A DNA stretch of 64,000 nt, taken from Peribacillus simplex NBRC 15720 = DSM 1321 (GTDB lineage: Bacteria; Bacillota; Bacilli; Bacillales; DSM-1321). Under the pieces are notes generated by a model. That model was not told the DNA's origin. It searched no databases and saw nothing but the letters and a program-made list of their open reading frames with translations. Shown here piece after piece: positions 61,963 to 64,000 of the stretch; position 1 is the first letter of the stretch; the number at the start of each line of letters is the position of its first letter. The stretch is from assembly GCF_002243645.1 (NCBI RefSeq), contig NZ_CP017704.1:248001-312000 (forward strand), given 5' to 3'. The translations under genes and the position numbers were made by a program.

Positions 61963-62041
61963 TTTAAAAATCAGAATATTTAGATAACAAAATGAAATTT
62001 TCAAATAAAACAAACGGTGTCCATTAAGTCTGCAATTTTAT

Positions 62042-62674
62042 TCATTTTACTTCTTTAAACTTGGAGGTTTCATCCAAGACACCTTCCACAGCTGACTTTA
62101 CGGCCTTCTGCTTCCTATCCAGCATTTTCTTTAAAAAGTATGAAAAAAGCAATGTAAACGCAATTCCCTTAACAATCGATGTATAACCATAAACAAGAAG
62201 GCCCAATATCAGTACGATAAGATTAATAACCCTTATTGTCGCTGCAATATCTATTTTTTCATTTTTATGATGTAAAATTAAGGCGATCACGTCAAAGCCA
62301 ACAGTGGAGGCATTTGCTGTTATACATAAATAATATCCTATCGCTATCAAAATCGACGAAATGATAATCACTAAAACGATATTTATATCAAAATTAATAT
62401 TCAATGAATAAAAAAAATTAAAAAAAACCATATAGCTAAGAGAACTTACAATCGACTTAAAAAAGTACTCTTTCCCTAGAAATACTAAACAAATGATTAA
62501 CAGTAATCCTGTAACGAAATTGGCTAGCATGGCAATGTTATAACCCGATAATGCATTCAATAATAACGCCGAGCTAGTTACCCCGCCATTAATAATTTCA
62601 TTGGGAACGATTAAATAAGCATAGGCAAAGGTCATGGAAATGTTTCCTGCGATAATTTTCAATAAATCCTTCAT
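62042..62674 (-). CDS. YitT-like membrane protein
   Basis: 210 residues with five or six hydrophobic segments. The PNEIINGGVTSSALLLNAL stretch near 24-42 and NASTVGFDVIALILHHK near 120-136 are typical of the YitT/YczE group. The C-terminal DUF2179 domain of full-length YitT proteins is absent. Function is unknown. Confidence 0.8.
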   Translation of the reverse strand: MKDLLKIIAGNISMTFAYAYLIVPNEIINGGVTSSALLLNALSGYNIAMLANFVTGLLLIICLVFLGKEYFFKSIVSSLSYMVFFNFFYSLNINFDINIVLVIIISSILIAIGYYLCITANASTVGFDVIALILHHKNEKIDIAATIRVINLIVLILGLLVYGYTSIVKGIAFTLLFSYFLKKMLDRKQKAVKSAVEGVLDETSKFKEVK

Positions 62675-63215
62675 AAACTTCTCACCATCCCTCTCGATAT
62701 TCTGATAATGCTTTCCCCCCTAAATATATATTTATACTTGAACCATAAGATACACATTCATCTTTTACTCAGATTCGAACCTTCACCTTTCGATATTTTT
62801 GAATGATTTTACGTAGAATGCATTTTTTTGTTCAAGTGATTACAAAATATTCGCTAACCTGAATCCTCTCTCCTTCTAAATAAATAAAATAAAGCATCCC
62901 CCTTAAAACTTGAGGATGTTCATGTTTACTATATAATCATTTAGGCATTGCAGATTTTTTGTACAACTTATGTAACTTATGATTTCCTAGAAACGCTGTT
63001 CAGAAGCCTTTTATTTACTTGAATGAATAGTACATCCCAATGAATGATTTAAATTTCCAAAGGTTTATACAAAGAGAAGGCTATTTATAATGCTCGCTTC
63101 AATAGACTTAGTCCGACATCAAAAAACCTGATAAAATAGATAAGAAAACTGTTTAGGTAAGCAGGGAAACGCAAGCGAACCCCTAATTATTTCCACCAAG
63201 TATTATTCCGCAATA
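62675..63215. other. Intergenic region between the YitT-like gene and tatC
   Basis: AT-rich; no gene, RNA structure or repeat that I can support. Confidence 0.4.
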
Positions 63216-63248
63216 AAAAAGTTGAGGGGTATGCCCCTCAACTTTTTA
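63216..63248. terminator. Bidirectional terminator after tatC
   Basis: AAAAAGTTGAGGGG pairs perfectly with CCCCTCAACTTTTT around TATG. Confidence 0.85.
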
Positions 63249-63306
63249 GTGTTCCATTAACTATTTCCCAAGAAATGTTTTTTCGATAAGTTTTCAGTTA
63301 ACCATT

Positions 63307-64000
63307 TCATGTTACTGGTAATGTTGACTCATCTTTCATCAGCCTTTTTCGATAAACCATATTGGAAAGCTGTACACTCACTTCATATAGCACAAGCAGA
63401 GGGACGATAACCAAAATGTCCGAAATGATATCTGGAGGCGTAATCAGGATCGAGATGATGACCAGGACGAAATAAGAAATCTTACGAGACTTTTTCAACA
63501 CTGTTGGATTGATGATGCCTAATCTGGTCAGGAACATGACCACAAGCGGCATTTCGAATAAAATCCCGAAAGGTAAGATCAAATTAATCATGAACCGAAA
63601 ATACTTTTCCGCTGTGAACATCATCTCGAACTGCCCAGCCGATAGGGAAGTGAGGAAACCCAGCACTATTGGAAACAACACAAAATATCCAAATGAGATA
63701 CCTGTGATGAATAGAATGAACAGCCCTGGTATGAACCGAAATGTAACTTTTCTCTCTTCCGGTTTCAGCGCTGGAGCCACAAAGCGCCATAACTGATAGG
63801 CTGCCAGCGGAATCGTTGCAGCTATTGCGCAAACCGCAGCGATAATCATATATACCCACAGGATCTCACTCGGGCCGAGCACGGCAAGCTTTCCTTCCAA
63901 ATCCTTAATGAGCAGTTCATAAATATCCTGTACGAATATGAAACTCACTATGAAAAAAGCAAGAAAACCTATCAGTGTTTTAATGATTCTGCTTCGGAGT
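63307..64000 (-). CDS. tatC: Twin-arginine translocase subunit TatC, 5' end outside the window
   Basis: 231 residues are visible; the frame is open to the window edge (LRSRIIKTLIGF), matching the start of the family's EELRxRI motif, so only the first dozen or so residues are missing. Six hydrophobic segments. FVAPALKPEERK near the first cytoplasmic loop and FGILFEMPLVV near helix 4 are TatC signatures; the Glu after F-G-I-L-F is the conserved one. TatC binds twin-arginine signal peptides at the membrane. The usual tatA partner would lie beyond the edge. Confidence 0.95.
   Translation of the reverse strand, partial: LRSRIIKTLIGFLAFFIVSFIFVQDIYELLIKDLEGKLAVLGPSEILWVYMIIAAVCAIAATIPLAAYQLWRFVAPALKPEERKVTFRFIPGLFILFITGISFGYFVLFPIVLGFLTSLSAGQFEMMFTAEKYFRFMINLILPFGILFEMPLVVMFLTRLGIINPTVLKKSRKISYFVLVIISILITPPDIISDILVIVPLLVLYEVSVQLSNMVYRKRLMKDESTLPVT

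Noticed and set aside
1..64000. CRISPR arrays, prophage, integrons, tRNA or rRNA genes
   Set aside because: No regularly spaced repeats, phage structural or integrase genes, or cloverleaf-like sequences were found.

Overview
The window is chromosomal DNA of a low-GC Firmicute. Shine-Dalgarno sites are strong, TTG/GTG starts are frequent, and several proteins resemble Bacillus subtilis ones closely (BfmBAA/BfmBAB, PxpABC-YcsG-YcsI in the B. subtilis order, HutU/HutI). I infer a Bacillaceae soil bacterium, possibly Peribacillus; no rRNA is present to settle the genus. I see no tRNA, rRNA, CRISPR array, intact insertion sequence or prophage.

Layout. 1-500: 5' part of a membrane-protein gene cut by the window edge. 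1.2-6.1 kb: 5-oxoprolinase operon (pxpA, NRAMP-like transporter, ycsI-like hydro-lyase, pxpB, pxpC) behind a sigma-A promoter with a palindromic operator. 6.4-10.6 kb: flavin amine oxidase (SolA/SoxA type), a histidine ammonia-lyase-family protein lacking the Ala-Ser-Gly triad that makes the MIO cofactor, and an MFS transporter. 11.0-16.0 kb: a small conserved protein, hutI-hutU and an AraC-type regulator. 16.3-20.9 kb: ACS-type MFS transporter, divergent TetR regulator, FAD-linked oxidase and a half-length MFS protein. 21-27.7 kb: two DMT exporters with a divergent MocR regulator, nitroreductase and MhqO-like dioxygenase, and another DMT exporter.

28-34.8 kb: an acyl-CoA pathway (acyl-CoA ligase, enoyl-CoA hydratase, GntP permease, MaoC hydratase) with a PAS/AAA+ sigma-54 activator and a sigma-54 promoter. 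35-37 kb: branched-chain 2-oxoacid dehydrogenase E1 alpha and beta without E2/E3. 37.5-41.7 kb: MarR regulator and heterodimeric ABC exporter. 41.7-46 kb: MarR/GNAT divergent pair, a decayed yczE gene, erythromycin-esterase family gene with a hypothetical partner, and a YuiD-like gene. 46.6-51.9 kb: second sigma-54 module (CitMHS transporter, AtuA-family pair, hydrolase remnant, PAS/AAA+ activator) with a near-consensus promoter and three identical upstream palindromes. 52.2-59.6 kb: taurine/C2-sulfonate cluster (tpa, xsc, YeiH exporter, PIG-L deacetylase, GntR regulator) with phosphonoacetaldehyde hydrolase. 59.6-64 kb: lipoprotein, amino acid permease, YitT-like protein, and tatC cut by the window edge.

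As a whole this is a catabolic and transport region: many short independent operons, each with its own regulator and transporter, for 5-oxoproline, histidine/urocanate, an unidentified acyl-CoA substrate, an unidentified organic acid, and taurine/phosphonate. The most unusual items are the MIO-less lyase sharing a promoter motif with hutUI, and two sigma-54 modules that share one upstream palindrome.
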